Shown: positions 27,266 through 36,127 of the stretch, one piece after another | How the letters are laid out: every line of letters begins with the position of its first letter | Numbering within the stretch: position 1 is the first letter of the stretch | DNA from: Flagellimonas olearia | GTDB lineage: Bacteria > Bacteroidota > Bacteroidia > Flavobacteriales > Flavobacteriaceae | DNA length: 64,000 bases | NCBI RefSeq assembly: GCF_009184425.1 | Contig: NZ_WELG01000001.1 | Coordinates: 1,363,870-1,427,869, forward strand | Direction of reading: 5' to 3' | Translations under genes and position numbers: made by a program | Notes under the pieces: generated by a model | Databases searched by the model: none | The model's input: the letters and a program-made list of their open reading frames with translations, nothing else | What the model was told of the DNA's origin: nothing

Positions 27266-29092
27266 ATGAACTACTTTAGAAAGATTCTCCGTTTTGCGGG
27301 ACCTTACCGTAAATACGGTTTTTTGAACATTTTCTTCAATATCCTCTATGCACTTTTCAGTGCATTGTCCTATGCTGCCCTTATCCCAATGCTCAATGTG
27401 CTGTTTGATAAGACCCAACAGGTACACACCCCTCCAAAATTGGAAGGCATAGGAGGATTGAAGGATTACTTTATGGACTACATGAACTACCAAGTCACCC
27501 AATATTCGGGAAATGACCCCATGAAAGGGCTTGTTTTGGCCGTAGGACTGATTTTGTTCCTGTTCCTGTTCAAAAACATCTTCAACTATTTGGCCATGTA
27601 CTTCATCACGTTTTTACGGAATGGGGTGCTCAAGGATATCCGTAACAAGATGTACGAAAAGATTGTGGACCTGCCCATTTCCTACTTTTCCGAAAAGAAA
27701 AAAGGGGACGTCATTGCACGGATCACTTCCGATGTACTGGAGATACAACATTCTTTCCTCTCCATTTTGGAATTGATCGTACGGGAACCCCTTACCATAT
27801 TGTTCACGATCATTGTAATGTTCCTGATCAGTGTAAAGCTTACCATTTTTGTGTTCATTTTTATTCCCATCGCCGGAATGATCATTTCCAGGATCGGGAA
27901 ATCCCTCAAACGTAAATCGGACCGGGTACAAAAAGAACAGGGCGAGTTCCTTTCCATTGTGGAAGAGACCTTGAGTGGACTGCGGGTCATCAAAGCATTT
28001 AATGCCGAATCTAAATTCTTTAAGACCTTCCAAAATTCAACCAGTCGTTTTTTCAAGTTCTCCAACTCCTTGCTGAACCGACAAAATTTGGCATCGCCAA
28101 CGGGAGAGTTTTTGGGGATTTTGGTCTTTGGGGTACTACTTTGGTTTGGAGGCCGTATGGTACTGTTGGAAGGGTCGCTGGACGCCGCTTCCTTCATATC
28201 CTACATGGGTCTGGCCTTCAATATCCTGACCCCGGCCAAAGCCATAAGTAAGGCCTCTTACGGAGTTAAAAAAGGAAATGCCGCTGCGGAACGGGTATTG
28301 GAGATACTGGAATCCGAAAACCCCATTAAAGATGCCGAGAATGCACTGGAGAAAACCGATTTCAACCAAGGTATTGAGCTTCAAAACGTATCTTTCAAAT
28401 ATGAGGACGATTATGTACTGAAAAACTTCAACCTAAAGGTTGATAAAGGCCATACCGTAGCCTTGGTGGGGCAATCCGGAAGCGGAAAGAGCACCGTGGC
28501 CAATCTGGTCACTCGTTTCTACGATGTCAATAAAGGGGAAATCCTGATTGACGGGACCAACATCAAAAAAATCTCCAAAAAATCGCTTCGCGGGCTTATG
28601 GGATTGGTGACCCAAGACTCCATTTTGTTCAATGACACGGTAAAGAACAACATTGCCATGGGCAAGGAAAATGCCACCACCGAAGAGATCGTGGCTGCCG
28701 CCAAAGTGGCCAATGCCCATGAGTTTATTATGGACCTTCCCCATGGGTACGACACCAATATTGGGGACAGTGGCAATAAATTGAGTGGCGGACAAAAACA
28801 GCGCCTGTCCATTGCCAGGGCCGTACTGAAAAACCCACCGATCATGATCTTGGACGAAGCTACTTCGGCCTTGGATACCGAAAGTGAACGCTTGGTACAG
28901 GATGCGCTGGAGAAAATGATGAAAAACCGCACCTCCATCGTCATTGCGCACCGTTTGTCCACCATCCAAAATGCAGATTCTATTGTAGTGTTGAACAAGG
29001 GTGAGATTATGGAACAGGGCACCCATGAAGAACTGATGAAATCCAAAAAAGGCTATAAAAAGCTCGTGGAGATGCAGTCGTTCTCCCCCTAA
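27266..29092 (+). CDS. MsbA-type ABC exporter (fused permease and ATPase)
   Basis: 608 residues. The N-terminal exporter membrane domain has six helices (about 20-340); the C-terminal ATPase holds Walker A GQSGSGKST, signature LSGGQKQR, Walker B IMILDEATS and the H-loop IAHRLST. It is homologous to MsbA and multidrug/lipid exporters and works as a homodimer in the inner membrane. It starts 4 bases after the phosphohexomutase, so the two are probably co-transcribed. MsbA-like lipid A flipping is plausible but not shown. Confidence 0.92.
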   Translation: MNYFRKILRFAGPYRKYGFLNIFFNILYALFSALSYAALIPMLNVLFDKTQQVHTPPKLEGIGGLKDYFMDYMNYQVTQYSGNDPMKGLVLAVGLILFLFLFKNIFNYLAMYFITFLRNGVLKDIRNKMYEKIVDLPISYFSEKKKGDVIARITSDVLEIQHSFLSILELIVREPLTILFTIIVMFLISVKLTIFVFIFIPIAGMIISRIGKSLKRKSDRVQKEQGEFLSIVEETLSGLRVIKAFNAESKFFKTFQNSTSRFFKFSNSLLNRQNLASPTGEFLGILVFGVLLWFGGRMVLLEGSLDAASFISYMGLAFNILTPAKAISKASYGVKKGNAAAERVLEILESENPIKDAENALEKTDFNQGIELQNVSFKYEDDYVLKNFNLKVDKGHTVALVGQSGSGKSTVANLVTRFYDVNKGEILIDGTNIKKISKKSLRGLMGLVTQDSILFNDTVKNNIAMGKENATTEEIVAAAKVANAHEFIMDLPHGYDTNIGDSGNKLSGGQKQRLSIARAVLKNPPIMILDEATSALDTESERLVQDALEKMMKNRTSIVIAHRLSTIQNADSIVVLNKGEIMEQGTHEELMKSKKGYKKLVEMQSFSP

Positions 29093-29102
29093 GAAGAAGA
29101 CG

Positions 29103-29472
29103 CACATTCGTAAAAATTAGTGCCATTCGTGTCAAACCTTTGAAAGTTCAAACATCAAGTTCAAGTACAAATGATTTTTGCATAAATACTCGTATCCGAT
29201 TTCTGAGGTCTGAATATTTAATATTTGAATAGATTTCTCACAGCTCCTTCGACTTCGCTCAGGACAGGGCTCGAAATGACATCCGGTACATTCGTGCAAA
29301 TTAGTGCCATTCGTGTCAAACCTTTGAAAGTTCAAATATCAAGTTCAAGTACAAATGCTTTTTGCATGAATACCCATATCCGATTTCTGAGGTCTGATTT
29401 CTGATTGTTAAAACAGATTTCCCACACCTCCTCCGACATCGCTCAGGATAGGGCTCGAAATGACAGTATCAC
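29103..29472. repeat. Tandem repeat array, units 1-2 (about 185 bp each)
   Basis: Two units begin with ACATTCGTGCAAATTAGTGC or a close form, contain ATTCGTGTCAAACCTTTGAAAG, CCGATTTCTGAGGTC and end with CTTCGACTTCGCTCAGGACA-like and GGGCTCGAAATGAC. They start near 29103 and 29289. Three more units lie at 31193-31670 after the IPT gene. No coding signal; no matching gene. Together with the stretch up to 29600 (which holds TTGTTCATTGTCCATTG and the regulatory element), this fills the gene-free gap. Confidence 0.85.
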
Positions 29473-29515
29473 ATTGATGATTGTTCATTGTCCATTGAAA
29501 ATTGACCCTTGAACC

Positions 29516-29550
29516 CCATCCGTCAACCCAAACGGGGCATCCGTCAATTG
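29516..29550 (+). promoter_or_regulatory. Paired direct-repeat element, copy 4 (LytTR-like site)
   Basis: Half-sites ATCCGTCAAC and ATCCGTCAAT start 21 bp apart with spacer CCAAACGGGGC; this copy has almost identical halves. It ends 50 bp before the ATG of the IPT lipoprotein gene and 8 bp before a -7-like box TCTTTTTG (29559-29566). Confidence 0.65.
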
Positions 29551-29600
29551 ACACCCGTTCTTTTTGGCTTCTTTCCCTTTCTTGCCAAAAAATTTTACCC

Positions 29601-31130
29601 ATGAAAAAAATTCCATTACAAGCATCACTTACCTTATTGTTATGCCTTTTCGCATTCTCCTGCGGAAAGGATGAACCCAACGACCCTGATCCCGTGGACA
29701 CCTCCCCCTCCATTACGGGCTTTTCGCCTACATCTGGCCCTGTGGGTACCTCGGTGACCATCAACGGGACCAATTTTAGCGCCACAGCATCTGACAACAC
29801 CGTAAAGTTCGGTACCGTGGCCACAAGCGTAGACAATGCATCAACCACCACACTAAAGGTAACCGTACCTGAAGGGGCACAGACCGCCAAGATCAGTGTG
29901 ACCGTGGGTGGCGAGACCGCCACCAGTTCCAATGACTTTACCGTGACCAACCCCGACCCCACCACCATTGCCCTGGACCAAGAAACCATGGAGCTAAAAA
30001 CCTTGGACACGAACCAACTCACTGCCACAGTAACCGGGGCCGGGGCCAATGAGACCGTGGTCTGGAACTCGGACAACGAAGAGGCGGCACTGGTGGACCA
30101 AGAAGGGAACGTGACCGCCACCGGAACGGGAACCGCTACCATTACTGCCACCGTGGACGAAGTTACGACCTCTTGCGCCATTACCGTGAACCCCGGTATC
30201 ATTGTGGGCGGGACCGTAGAAAGTGATAGCGATGCTATTGGTGTAGCCTCCTATTGGATCAATGGGACCAAAATTGAACTAAACGATGGCAATAGTGAAG
30301 AGGTATCCCTTGATGTAAGCGGAACGGACGTCTACACCACTTTTGTGGAGTATAGTGTAGACGCAATTTATGTTCGGGTTATGAAGAACACCGCCCTGCA
30401 CTCTACATTAGGCGGGATGGATAATAACTACAAAACTCCCTATGCCATTGATGTGGTCGATAATGATGTTTATGTTTGTGGCTTTGAATATAATGGAAGC
30501 TTCTATGATGCCAAATATTGGAAAAATGGTGATGAAATCATTTTGTCCGATGGTTCAGATGCAGTCAGTACCGATATAGAAGTACATGGAGGAAGTGTTT
30601 TTGTAAGTGGATACCAAGAAATCGACGGACAGTATGAGGCCTTCTATTGGAAGGATGGAACCCCTACACAACACAATACAATGAGTGATTTGGGCATTTC
30701 TGCATGGGACATTTTCATTGATGACCTTGGTGATATCTACACAGCCGGTAATGAGGGTGCCCCCAACCAAAACCAACCCTATGTGTGGAAAAATGGAGAG
30801 GAACTATATATTCTTGGTAATGGCGACATTGAGGGCACTGCATATGCCGTAACTGTTAAAAATGGTAATGTATTTGCAGTTAGTGAAAGTGCAACCAAAG
30901 AATGTGGACTATGGATAAATGGTAATATGGTTAGTGAATGGTCTGGTTACGCAAGGGCAATGACTGTTCTTAATGGCACCATCTATGTAGCGGGCACCAA
31001 ATACGATGGCAACATCAACAGCTATACCCCTACCGTCTTTACATTTGACACTTCTGGTAACCTAATCGAGGAAATCAGCCTTCCCAGTGATGGTTCCGAT
31101 GGCTATGCCACCTCCATTGTTGTTAAATAA
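29601..31130 (+). CDS. IPT/Big2-domain lipoprotein with C-terminal repeat domain
   Basis: 509 residues from ATG 29601. An in-frame start 99 bases upstream would translate through the regulatory element and hide the signal peptide, so it is rejected. The signal peptide ends in FSCGKDE. Then come an acidic linker, an IPT/TIG domain (about 35-115: SPTSGPVGTSVTINGTNFS), a Big2-like bacterial Ig domain (about 118-200: ATGTGTATITATVD) and a C-terminal part with repeated YW-(I/K)-(N/D)-G units (SYWINGTKI, KYWKNGDEI, FYWKDGTPT, VWKNGEEL), probably a beta-propeller. It should be a surface or periplasmic adhesion-type protein. The gene splits a tandem repeat array and carries the paired-repeat element upstream. 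Confidence 0.8.
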   Translation: MKKIPLQASLTLLLCLFAFSCGKDEPNDPDPVDTSPSITGFSPTSGPVGTSVTINGTNFSATASDNTVKFGTVATSVDNASTTTLKVTVPEGAQTAKISVTVGGETATSSNDFTVTNPDPTTIALDQETMELKTLDTNQLTATVTGAGANETVVWNSDNEEAALVDQEGNVTATGTGTATITATVDEVTTSCAITVNPGIIVGGTVESDSDAIGVASYWINGTKIELNDGNSEEVSLDVSGTDVYTTFVEYSVDAIYVRVMKNTALHSTLGGMDNNYKTPYAIDVVDNDVYVCGFEYNGSFYDAKYWKNGDEIILSDGSDAVSTDIEVHGGSVFVSGYQEIDGQYEAFYWKDGTPTQHNTMSDLGISAWDIFIDDLGDIYTAGNEGAPNQNQPYVWKNGEELYILGNGDIEGTAYAVTVKNGNVFAVSESATKECGLWINGNMVSEWSGYARAMTVLNGTIYVAGTKYDGNINSYTPTVFTFDTSGNLIEEISLPSDGSDGYATSIVVK

Positions 31131-31159
31131 GACATGTACTTTTTTGGATTTTGAGATTT

Positions 31160-31177
31160 CCCCCGCTTAAGCGGGGG
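31160..31177 (+). terminator. Terminator after the IPT lipoprotein gene
   Basis: A perfect 18-base palindrome (CCCCCGCTTAAGCGGGGG) is followed by TTTTCTTTT. It starts 30 bases after the stop codon of the IPT gene. Confidence 0.9.
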
Positions 31178-31192
31178 TTTTCTTTTAAAAAA

Positions 31193-31670
31193 ACATTCGT
31201 GCAAATTAGTATAATTCGTGTCAAACCTTTGAAAGTTCAAGTTTCAAAATCAAGTTCAACACTACCTAAACGCTGGGTTCCGATTCCTGATTTCTGATTG
31301 TTAAAACAGATTTTCCACATCTTCTTCGACTTCGCTCAGGATAGGGCTCGAAACGACATATGGTACATTCGTGCAAATTGGTGCCATTCGTGTCAGTATA
31401 AACTCAAGTTTCTAAATCAAGTTCAACACTACCTAAACGCTGGGTTCCGATTTCTGATTTCTGATTGGTAAAACAGATTTCCCATACCTCCTCCGACTTT
31501 GCTCAGGACAGGGCTCGAAACGACATATGGTACATTCGTGCAAATTGGTGCCATTCGTGTCAGACCTTTTGAAAGTTCAAACATCAAGTTCAAGTACAAA
31601 TGATTTTTGCATAAATACCCATATCCGATTTCTGATTACAGACATCTGATCAATGAATTCCCAACCGAAG
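31193..31670. repeat. Tandem repeat array, units 3-5
   Basis: Units start near 31193, 31369 and 31537, each with ACATTCGTGCAAATT and ATTCGTGTCA; the first two hold AACGCTGGGTTCCGATT and the third holds the sequence variant of unit 1 (ACAAATGATTTTTGCATAAATAC). The array ends near 31670 and is followed by TTGTTCATTGTCCATTGAAAA (near 31690), which also follows unit 2 at 29480. No gene is seen in the gap 31131-31758. Confidence 0.85.
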
Positions 31671-31758
31671 TAGATTGCTCATTGCTCATTGTTCATTGTC
31701 CATTGAAAATTGCCAATTGCATTAAACCTTTTACCCCTATCTTAGTCAAAGCACCAAA

Positions 31759-32313
31759 TTGTACGGACAATTGATTGCCGAAGAAACCCTAATCAAAGAA
31801 CTCAAACAAAAGGAAAGCCAAGCAAAGGCCTTTGAGGTGTTGGTGAACACCTACAAAGAACGCCTGTATTGGCATATCCGAAGAATTGTCCTGGATCATG
31901 ACGATGCCGATGACGTGCTACAGAACACCTTTATTAAAGTATACCGGAATATTGAGGGTTTTAAAGGCGAAAGCAAGCTGTATTCTTGGTTGTACCGTAT
32001 CGCCACCAATGAATCGCTGACCTTTTTAAAACAGAAATCCAAGAAAGCCGGAATCAGTGATGAAGAACTCAAAAACCGCATGGTGGAGAACCTACAATCC
32101 GATGTGTATTTTGAAGGGGACGAGATCCAATTGAAATTGCAAAAGGCTTTGGCCACCCTGCCGGACAAACAAAAATTGGTGTTTACCATGAAGTACTTTC
32201 AGGAAATGAAATATGGGGACATTTCCGAGGCCTTGGAAACCTCGGTCGGGGCCCTAAAGGCCTCCTATCATTTGGCCGTAAAGAAAATTGAATCGTATCT
32301 TAAGGAAAATTAA
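31759..32313 (+). CDS. ECF-type RNA polymerase sigma factor
   Basis: 184 residues, sigma-70 family. Region 2: AFEVLVNTYKERLYWHIRRIVLDHDDADDVLQNTFIKVYRN (read in parts), with the DADDVLQ core recognition motif. Region 4: LATLPDKQKLVFTMKYFQEMKYGDISEAL. The only in-frame starts near the proper place are TTG codons (31759 or 31771); 31759 gives MYGQLIAEE and a normal length, so a TTG start is proposed. It heads a three-gene set with a membrane protein and an Spy/CpxP-like protein, a conserved Bacteroidota arrangement in which the downstream products are expected to control the sigma factor. Confidence 0.9.
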   Translation: MYGQLIAEETLIKELKQKESQAKAFEVLVNTYKERLYWHIRRIVLDHDDADDVLQNTFIKVYRNIEGFKGESKLYSWLYRIATNESLTFLKQKSKKAGISDEELKNRMVENLQSDVYFEGDEIQLKLQKALATLPDKQKLVFTMKYFQEMKYGDISEALETSVGALKASYHLAVKKIESYLKEN

Positions 32314-32346
32314 ACCTTTGGCTTGTTTTGGAGTCAAATTAAGGAC

Positions 32347-32871
32347 ATGAAAAAGGATAAAGAAAATAGTTTCAACACCCCGGAAGGCTACTTTGAAAAC
32401 TTCCATGAGCGGCTTATGGCCCGGATGGAAAAAGAAGCCCAAACGGAGTCCGTTATCCCAAAATCGGATGGTTTCGCCATTCCTGAGGGTTATTTGGATA
32501 GGGTGACCCCAAAAATCATGTCCAAAACAGTCAAGGAAAGTGGCAAGGTCATCCAGTTAAAATCTTACAGAAAATTCTACTATAGTGCCGCGGCCGCGGC
32601 CGCAGTCTTTGTTTTGGTCTTCGGCATCAACTGGAAATCCACTCCAACCGTTGCATTTGATGACTTGGCCAATGCGGAAATCGATGCGTATTTTGAAAGC
32701 AATGAACTGGATATCAATACGTATGAACTTGCCGAACTGGTCTCGTTGGATAATGTGGAACTGAACGATGTTTTGGAACAAGACCTGAATGCCGAAAATA
32801 TTTTGGAATATTTGGATGAAACCATAGACGATATTGACGAACTAAACATAGATTACAGCGATTATGAATAA
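32347..32871 (+). CDS. Predicted membrane protein, putative anti-sigma factor
   Basis: 174 residues from ATG 32347. The first 80 residues carry two NTPEGYFENFHERL / AIPEGYLDRVTPKI repeats, the pattern of cytoplasmic partner domains in Bacteroidota sigma operons. One membrane segment (about 79-95, YYSAAAAAAVFVLVFGI, encoded by a GC-rich GCGGCCGCG run) follows. The C-terminal tail is strongly acidic (YLDETIDDIDELNID) and periplasmic. It overlaps the next gene by 8 bases and starts 33 bases after the sigma gene, so it is co-transcribed. The anti-sigma role is inferred from position and layout. Confidence 0.75.
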   Translation: MKKDKENSFNTPEGYFENFHERLMARMEKEAQTESVIPKSDGFAIPEGYLDRVTPKIMSKTVKESGKVIQLKSYRKFYYSAAAAAAVFVLVFGINWKSTPTVAFDDLANAEIDAYFESNELDINTYELAELVSLDNVELNDVLEQDLNAENILEYLDETIDDIDELNIDYSDYE

Positions 32872-33304
32872 AAGAATACTCATACTGTTCGCTCTGTTGG
32901 CAGGAACCGCTTACTTGCATGCCCAAGGTCCGGTCAGGGACCGCATAAAGACCCTGAAAGTGGCCTTTATCACGGAAAGGGTTGGACTCACCAGTCAGGA
33001 AGCACAACAATTTTGGCCCATATACAACGCCCATGAGGAAACCTTGGAGAACATCCGAAGAAAGGAACGCCGGGAGCTTCGCTCAAGAATATCCCTGGCC
33101 CAAGACTTATCGGACAGTGAATCTTCCACCCTTTTAAACAATCTCATGGCCCTTCAGAAAGAAAAACATAATGCCGAACAAGATTTCATCACAAAAATCA
33201 GGACGGTCATCTCAGCCAAAAAAACATTACTGCTCATTAAGGCCGAAGAGGACTTTAAAAAGCGTCTGTTGCAGCAATACCGAAAACATAATGATGGTGG
33301 GTAA
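32864..33304 (+). CDS. Periplasmic Spy/CpxP-like sensor of the ECF system
   Basis: 146 residues with a cleavable signal peptide (LFALLAGTAYLHAQ). The mature part is almost wholly helical, with VAFITERVGLTSQEAQQFWPIYNAHEE, the Leu-Thr-x-x-x-A-x-x-F-W-P motif common to the Bacteroidota 'sensor of ECF-type sigma factor' group, then charged coiled-coil-like helices. By analogy with CpxP/RseA-type systems it may bind misfolded proteins or the membrane partner. It overlaps the previous gene by 8 bases. A terminator follows. Confidence 0.8.
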   Translation: MNKRILILFALLAGTAYLHAQGPVRDRIKTLKVAFITERVGLTSQEAQQFWPIYNAHEETLENIRRKERRELRSRISLAQDLSDSESSTLLNNLMALQKEKHNAEQDFITKIRTVISAKKTLLLIKAEEDFKKRLLQQYRKHNDGG

Positions 33305-33330
33305 CGCAATCTCACTACAAGAAAAAAAGA

Positions 33331-33355
33331 AAAGAGCCTTAAGGCTCTTTTTTTG
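33331..33355 (+). terminator. Terminator after the ECF operon
   Basis: A perfect palindrome with arms AAAGAGCCTT / AAGGCTCTTT runs straight into further T residues, 27 bases after the last stop codon of the operon. Confidence 0.9.
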
Positions 33356-33414
33356 ATTAAACCTTTTTCTACAACCCAAGTCTTACCCATATAAACCCTT
33401 AAAATCCATTAGTC

Positions 33415-33765
33415 ATGAAAAGTTTAAAAACAATTTTGATCATGGTGGCCCTTATGGGGAGTATGACTTTGGCCCATGCACAAAGAACCGTGGTAAGAAC
33501 ATATCCTGCATACGGAACCGTAGTGACCACTATAAACCGCCCCCATCTGGTGGTCCATAAAAACAAGAATTTTTATTATGCCGATGGCATTTGGTACAAG
33601 GCCAGAGGGAGAAGATATGTGGTCTGTGCCGCACCCAACGGGGTTAAAGTTTCCGTTTTACCGAGAGGATCGAAGGTGGTTTACGTTAACGGTAGAAGAC
33701 TGTACCAATATAGAGGGGTGTGGTATAAAAGAACAGGACGGCACTATAGCGTTGTTACCGTATAG
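33415..33765 (+). CDS. DUF6515-like secreted protein
   Basis: 116 residues. A Sec signal peptide (ILIMVALMGSMTLAHAQ) is followed by a small basic domain with two (Y/N)FYYADGIWYKARGRRYVV / LYQYRGVWYKRTGRHYSVV repeats; both halves are Tyr-Trp-Tyr rich, as in the DUF6515 family of Bacteroidota. It probably acts in the periplasm or outside. It has its own terminator and lies directly after the ECF operon, so it may be one of its targets; that is only a suggestion. Confidence 0.75.
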   Translation: MKSLKTILIMVALMGSMTLAHAQRTVVRTYPAYGTVVTTINRPHLVVHKNKNFYYADGIWYKARGRRYVVCAAPNGVKVSVLPRGSKVVYVNGRRLYQYRGVWYKRTGRHYSVVTV

Positions 33766-33794
33766 TTTTTTTGATTTGGTTAGTTGTTGAACAA

Positions 33795-33825
33795 AAGAGC
33801 GGCGAGATCTCACCGCTCTTTTTAT
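33795..33825. terminator. Bidirectional terminator
   Basis: A long stem (AAGAGCGG / CCGCTCTT with inner GAGATCTC) flanked by A and T runs lies between the convergent DUF6515-like gene and the propeller lipoprotein gene. Confidence 0.85.
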
Positions 33826-34853
33826 TGGAAGACCAATTTCGCTATCCGATTTTTCCCGGCAGCAAAAGCGACCGTATCGTTCAAAAAGCGTAAGGTATAA
33901 AAAGACTCCTCACTCATGGATTTCCAGCTTTCACCGCCGTTGGCCGAATAGGAAATTCCTGTAAAACCTACAGCCACCAATCCTTCTCCTTCCGAATTGG
34001 GAACAAATTGCACACAACTTTTATAGCCGGGGTGTTGACCATCAGCAATCAACTTCCATGTTTTGCCACCATCTTGGGTGATGATCTTGTTGGCCGTATT
34101 GGCATCCGGTTGGGTATAATCCCCTCCTATGGCAAAACCTATACTTTCATTATAAAAATCCATGGAGTAGATTCCTTGGGTAGGTTCTCGGTGAATGATG
34201 GGACTCTGCTGTATGCTCCAAGTAGCTCCTTTATCCGAAGAATGATAGATCCTTCCTTCCGTGGTACCTATCCACACGTCATTGCCTGCAATGGCAATAT
34301 TACTGTTGCTTGCCGCAAAGGCTCCTTCCCCCTCAATCCCTTCTGGAAGATTTTCGCAGGATATCTTGGACCAGGTCTGTCCCCCGTCCTTGGTAAGGAT
34401 AATGGACAGACAACCATTCACGGTGTCCCCCACAGCAATCCCTTCCAAATCATTCCAAAAGGCCATGGCGTCATAAAACACGCCTTCGCCCTCTTCGGTA
34501 TATACCAGTTCCATTTTACCTTGGTCACCCGTTTTGTACAACAAGGCCGGATTCGCCACGGAAAGCATAAAAAAATCTGTGGAGGTATTTCCCACGGCCC
34601 TAAACTCAGGAACTATGGAGTCATAACTCTGTACATTGGTCCGTACTTTTTGGGTCCGCACATCCACCGTTCCATAGGTACCCTTACTCCCAGCAAAGGC
34701 CAACGTATTGCTGTCCAAAAAAGTAATGGCCCTGATGCTCACCAAATCTTCATAAACCGGGGTCACGGATACCGTTTTAAACGGTTGGGATTGTTTTTCA
34801 TCAACACAAGAAACCAAGATTACGGCCAATAGCAAACCAATAGAAAATCGCAT
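33822..34853 (-). CDS. Beta-propeller (BNR/YCF48-like) lipoprotein
   Basis: 343 residues. The N-terminus MRFSIGLLLAVILVSCVDE is an SPII signal (lipidated Cys16). Repeated Asp-box-like motifs (TKDGGQTWSKI, SSDKGATWSI, TQDGGKTWKL, SANGGESWKS) sit at about 50-residue spacing, as in sialidase/BNR and YCF48-type seven-bladed propellers. Sialidase catalytic residues are not apparent, so it is more likely a binding or assembly factor than a sialidase. It is divergent from the RsmB-like gene. Confidence 0.8.
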   Translation of the reverse strand: MRFSIGLLLAVILVSCVDEKQSQPFKTVSVTPVYEDLVSIRAITFLDSNTLAFAGSKGTYGTVDVRTQKVRTNVQSYDSIVPEFRAVGNTSTDFFMLSVANPALLYKTGDQGKMELVYTEEGEGVFYDAMAFWNDLEGIAVGDTVNGCLSIILTKDGGQTWSKISCENLPEGIEGEGAFAASNSNIAIAGNDVWIGTTEGRIYHSSDKGATWSIQQSPIIHREPTQGIYSMDFYNESIGFAIGGDYTQPDANTANKIITQDGGKTWKLIADGQHPGYKSCVQFVPNSEGEGLVAVGFTGISYSANGGESWKSMSEESFYTLRFLNDTVAFAAGKNRIAKLVFQ

Positions 34854-34862
34854 AGTGGATAT

Positions 34863-34896
34863 TTTGCTATAAAAGTAAGTAGAAATGATACCTTTG
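34863..34896 (+). promoter_or_regulatory. Predicted promoter of the RsmB-like gene
   Basis: TTTG (34863-34866), 22 bases, then TACCTTTG (34889-34896): both boxes match the Bacteroidota consensus, with spacing at the upper end. The ATG follows 16 bases after the -7 box. Confidence 0.5.
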
Positions 34897-34912
34897 CAAC
34901 TTATTTTACACC

Positions 34913-36127
34913 ATGCGTTTACATCGAAATCTTGTTTTTGCCGTTATAGATGCCCTGAACCTCATTTTCAATGAGGGGGAATATGCCGATAAGGTCATTG
35001 AAAAAGTCTTGCGTTACGACAAGCGTTGGGGCGCACGGGACCGTGGTTTTATTGCAGAAACCACCTATGACATTGTTCGATGGAAGCGGTTGTATGCTGA
35101 GATTGCCGAGGCCCACGAACCGTTCACCCGTCCCCATTTATTCCGATTGTTCTCGGTTTGGTGTGTGTTGAAAGGGATTCGAATCCCGGATTGGAAACAG
35201 TTGGAAGGCACACCGGAGCGTCGTATAAAAGGACGGTTTGATGAGCTTTCAAAAATTCGAAAGTTTAGGGAATCCATTCCCGATTGGATGGACGAATTGG
35301 GTGAAAAATCCTTGGGAAACAAACTTTGGACCAAGGAAATCGCCGCACTCAACCAGCAGGCCGATGTAATTCTCCGCACCAACACCTTAAAAATTCAAAA
35401 GGATCAACTTCGGTCCTTTTTGGCCAAGGAAGATATTGAAACTCAAATCTTGGATGGATATCCAGACGCCCTTCGGCTCAAGGAACGGAAAAACGTATTT
35501 GTCACTTCTGCTTTCAAGGATGGACTTTTTGAAGTACAAGATGCTTCATCGCAGTTGGTAGCCCCATTTTTGGAGGTTGAACCCGGACAACGAGTAATCG
35601 ATGCCTGTGCGGGTGCTGGAGGTAAAACCCTTCACTTGGCCTCCCATATGGAAAATAAGGGGCAGCTTATTGCGCTGGATATTTATGAGAGTAAACTCAA
35701 AAAGTTGAAGGTCAGGGCCCGTCGAAATGGGGTGCACAATATGGAGACCCGGGCCATAGATTCCACCAAGGTGATCAAAAAACTGTACAACAGCGCCGAC
35801 CGTTTGTTGTTGGATGCGCCTTGTTCCGGCTTGGGCGTCATCAAAAGAAACCCTGACTCCAAATGGAAGCTGGAACCTGAGTTCATTGACCGTATCATGG
35901 GTGTTCAACAGGATATTTTACAGAATTACAGCAAGATGCTGAAAAAAGGTGGGCAAATGGTCTATGCCACCTGTTCCATCCTTCCCCAAGAAAATTCGGA
36001 ACAAGTCAAAAAGTTCTTGGAATCCGAAAATGGAAAGGGTTTTGAGTTCATCAAAGAGAAAAACGTGTACGCTTCGGAAAGCGGCTTTGACGGATTCTAT
36101 ATGGCCTTGATGAAGAAGAAAGCCTGA
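34913..36127 (+). CDS. RsmB/NOP-family RNA m5C methyltransferase
   Basis: 404 residues. An N-terminal NusB-like/RNA-binding region (about 1-150) precedes the SAM-dependent methyltransferase domain: VIDACAGAGGKTLHLAS (SAM binding), RLLLDAPCSGLGVIKRNPDSKW (first Cys of the PCSG motif) and MVYATCSILPQENSEQV (catalytic TC). Two conserved Cys residues are those used for 5-methylcytosine formation. The target is rRNA (probably 16S) or tRNA; the exact site is not predictable. Family assignment is firm. Confidence 0.92.
   Translation: MRLHRNLVFAVIDALNLIFNEGEYADKVIEKVLRYDKRWGARDRGFIAETTYDIVRWKRLYAEIAEAHEPFTRPHLFRLFSVWCVLKGIRIPDWKQLEGTPERRIKGRFDELSKIRKFRESIPDWMDELGEKSLGNKLWTKEIAALNQQADVILRTNTLKIQKDQLRSFLAKEDIETQILDGYPDALRLKERKNVFVTSAFKDGLFEVQDASSQLVAPFLEVEPGQRVIDACAGAGGKTLHLASHMENKGQLIALDIYESKLKKLKVRARRNGVHNMETRAIDSTKVIKKLYNSADRLLLDAPCSGLGVIKRNPDSKWKLEPEFIDRIMGVQQDILQNYSKMLKKGGQMVYATCSILPQENSEQVKKFLESENGKGFEFIKEKNVYASESGFDGFYMALMKKKA

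Noticed and set aside
29408-30202. Minus-strand open frame of 264 codons, Val/Ser/Pro rich
   Set aside because: Shadow of the Thr/Val/Ala-rich IPT and Big2 domains read on the other strand; it also runs through the repeat array.
29103-31670. Regularly spaced repeats considered as a CRISPR array
   Set aside because: Units are about 170-185 bp and similar along their whole length, with no short repeat/unique spacer pattern and no cas gene.
34008-34832. Plus-strand open frame of 274 codons
   Set aside because: Antisense to the propeller lipoprotein, which has a signal peptide and repeated Asp-box motifs.
35174-35187. GGGATTCGAATCCC, resembling a tRNA T-arm
   Set aside because: It lies inside the RsmB-like coding sequence and no cloverleaf can be built around it.
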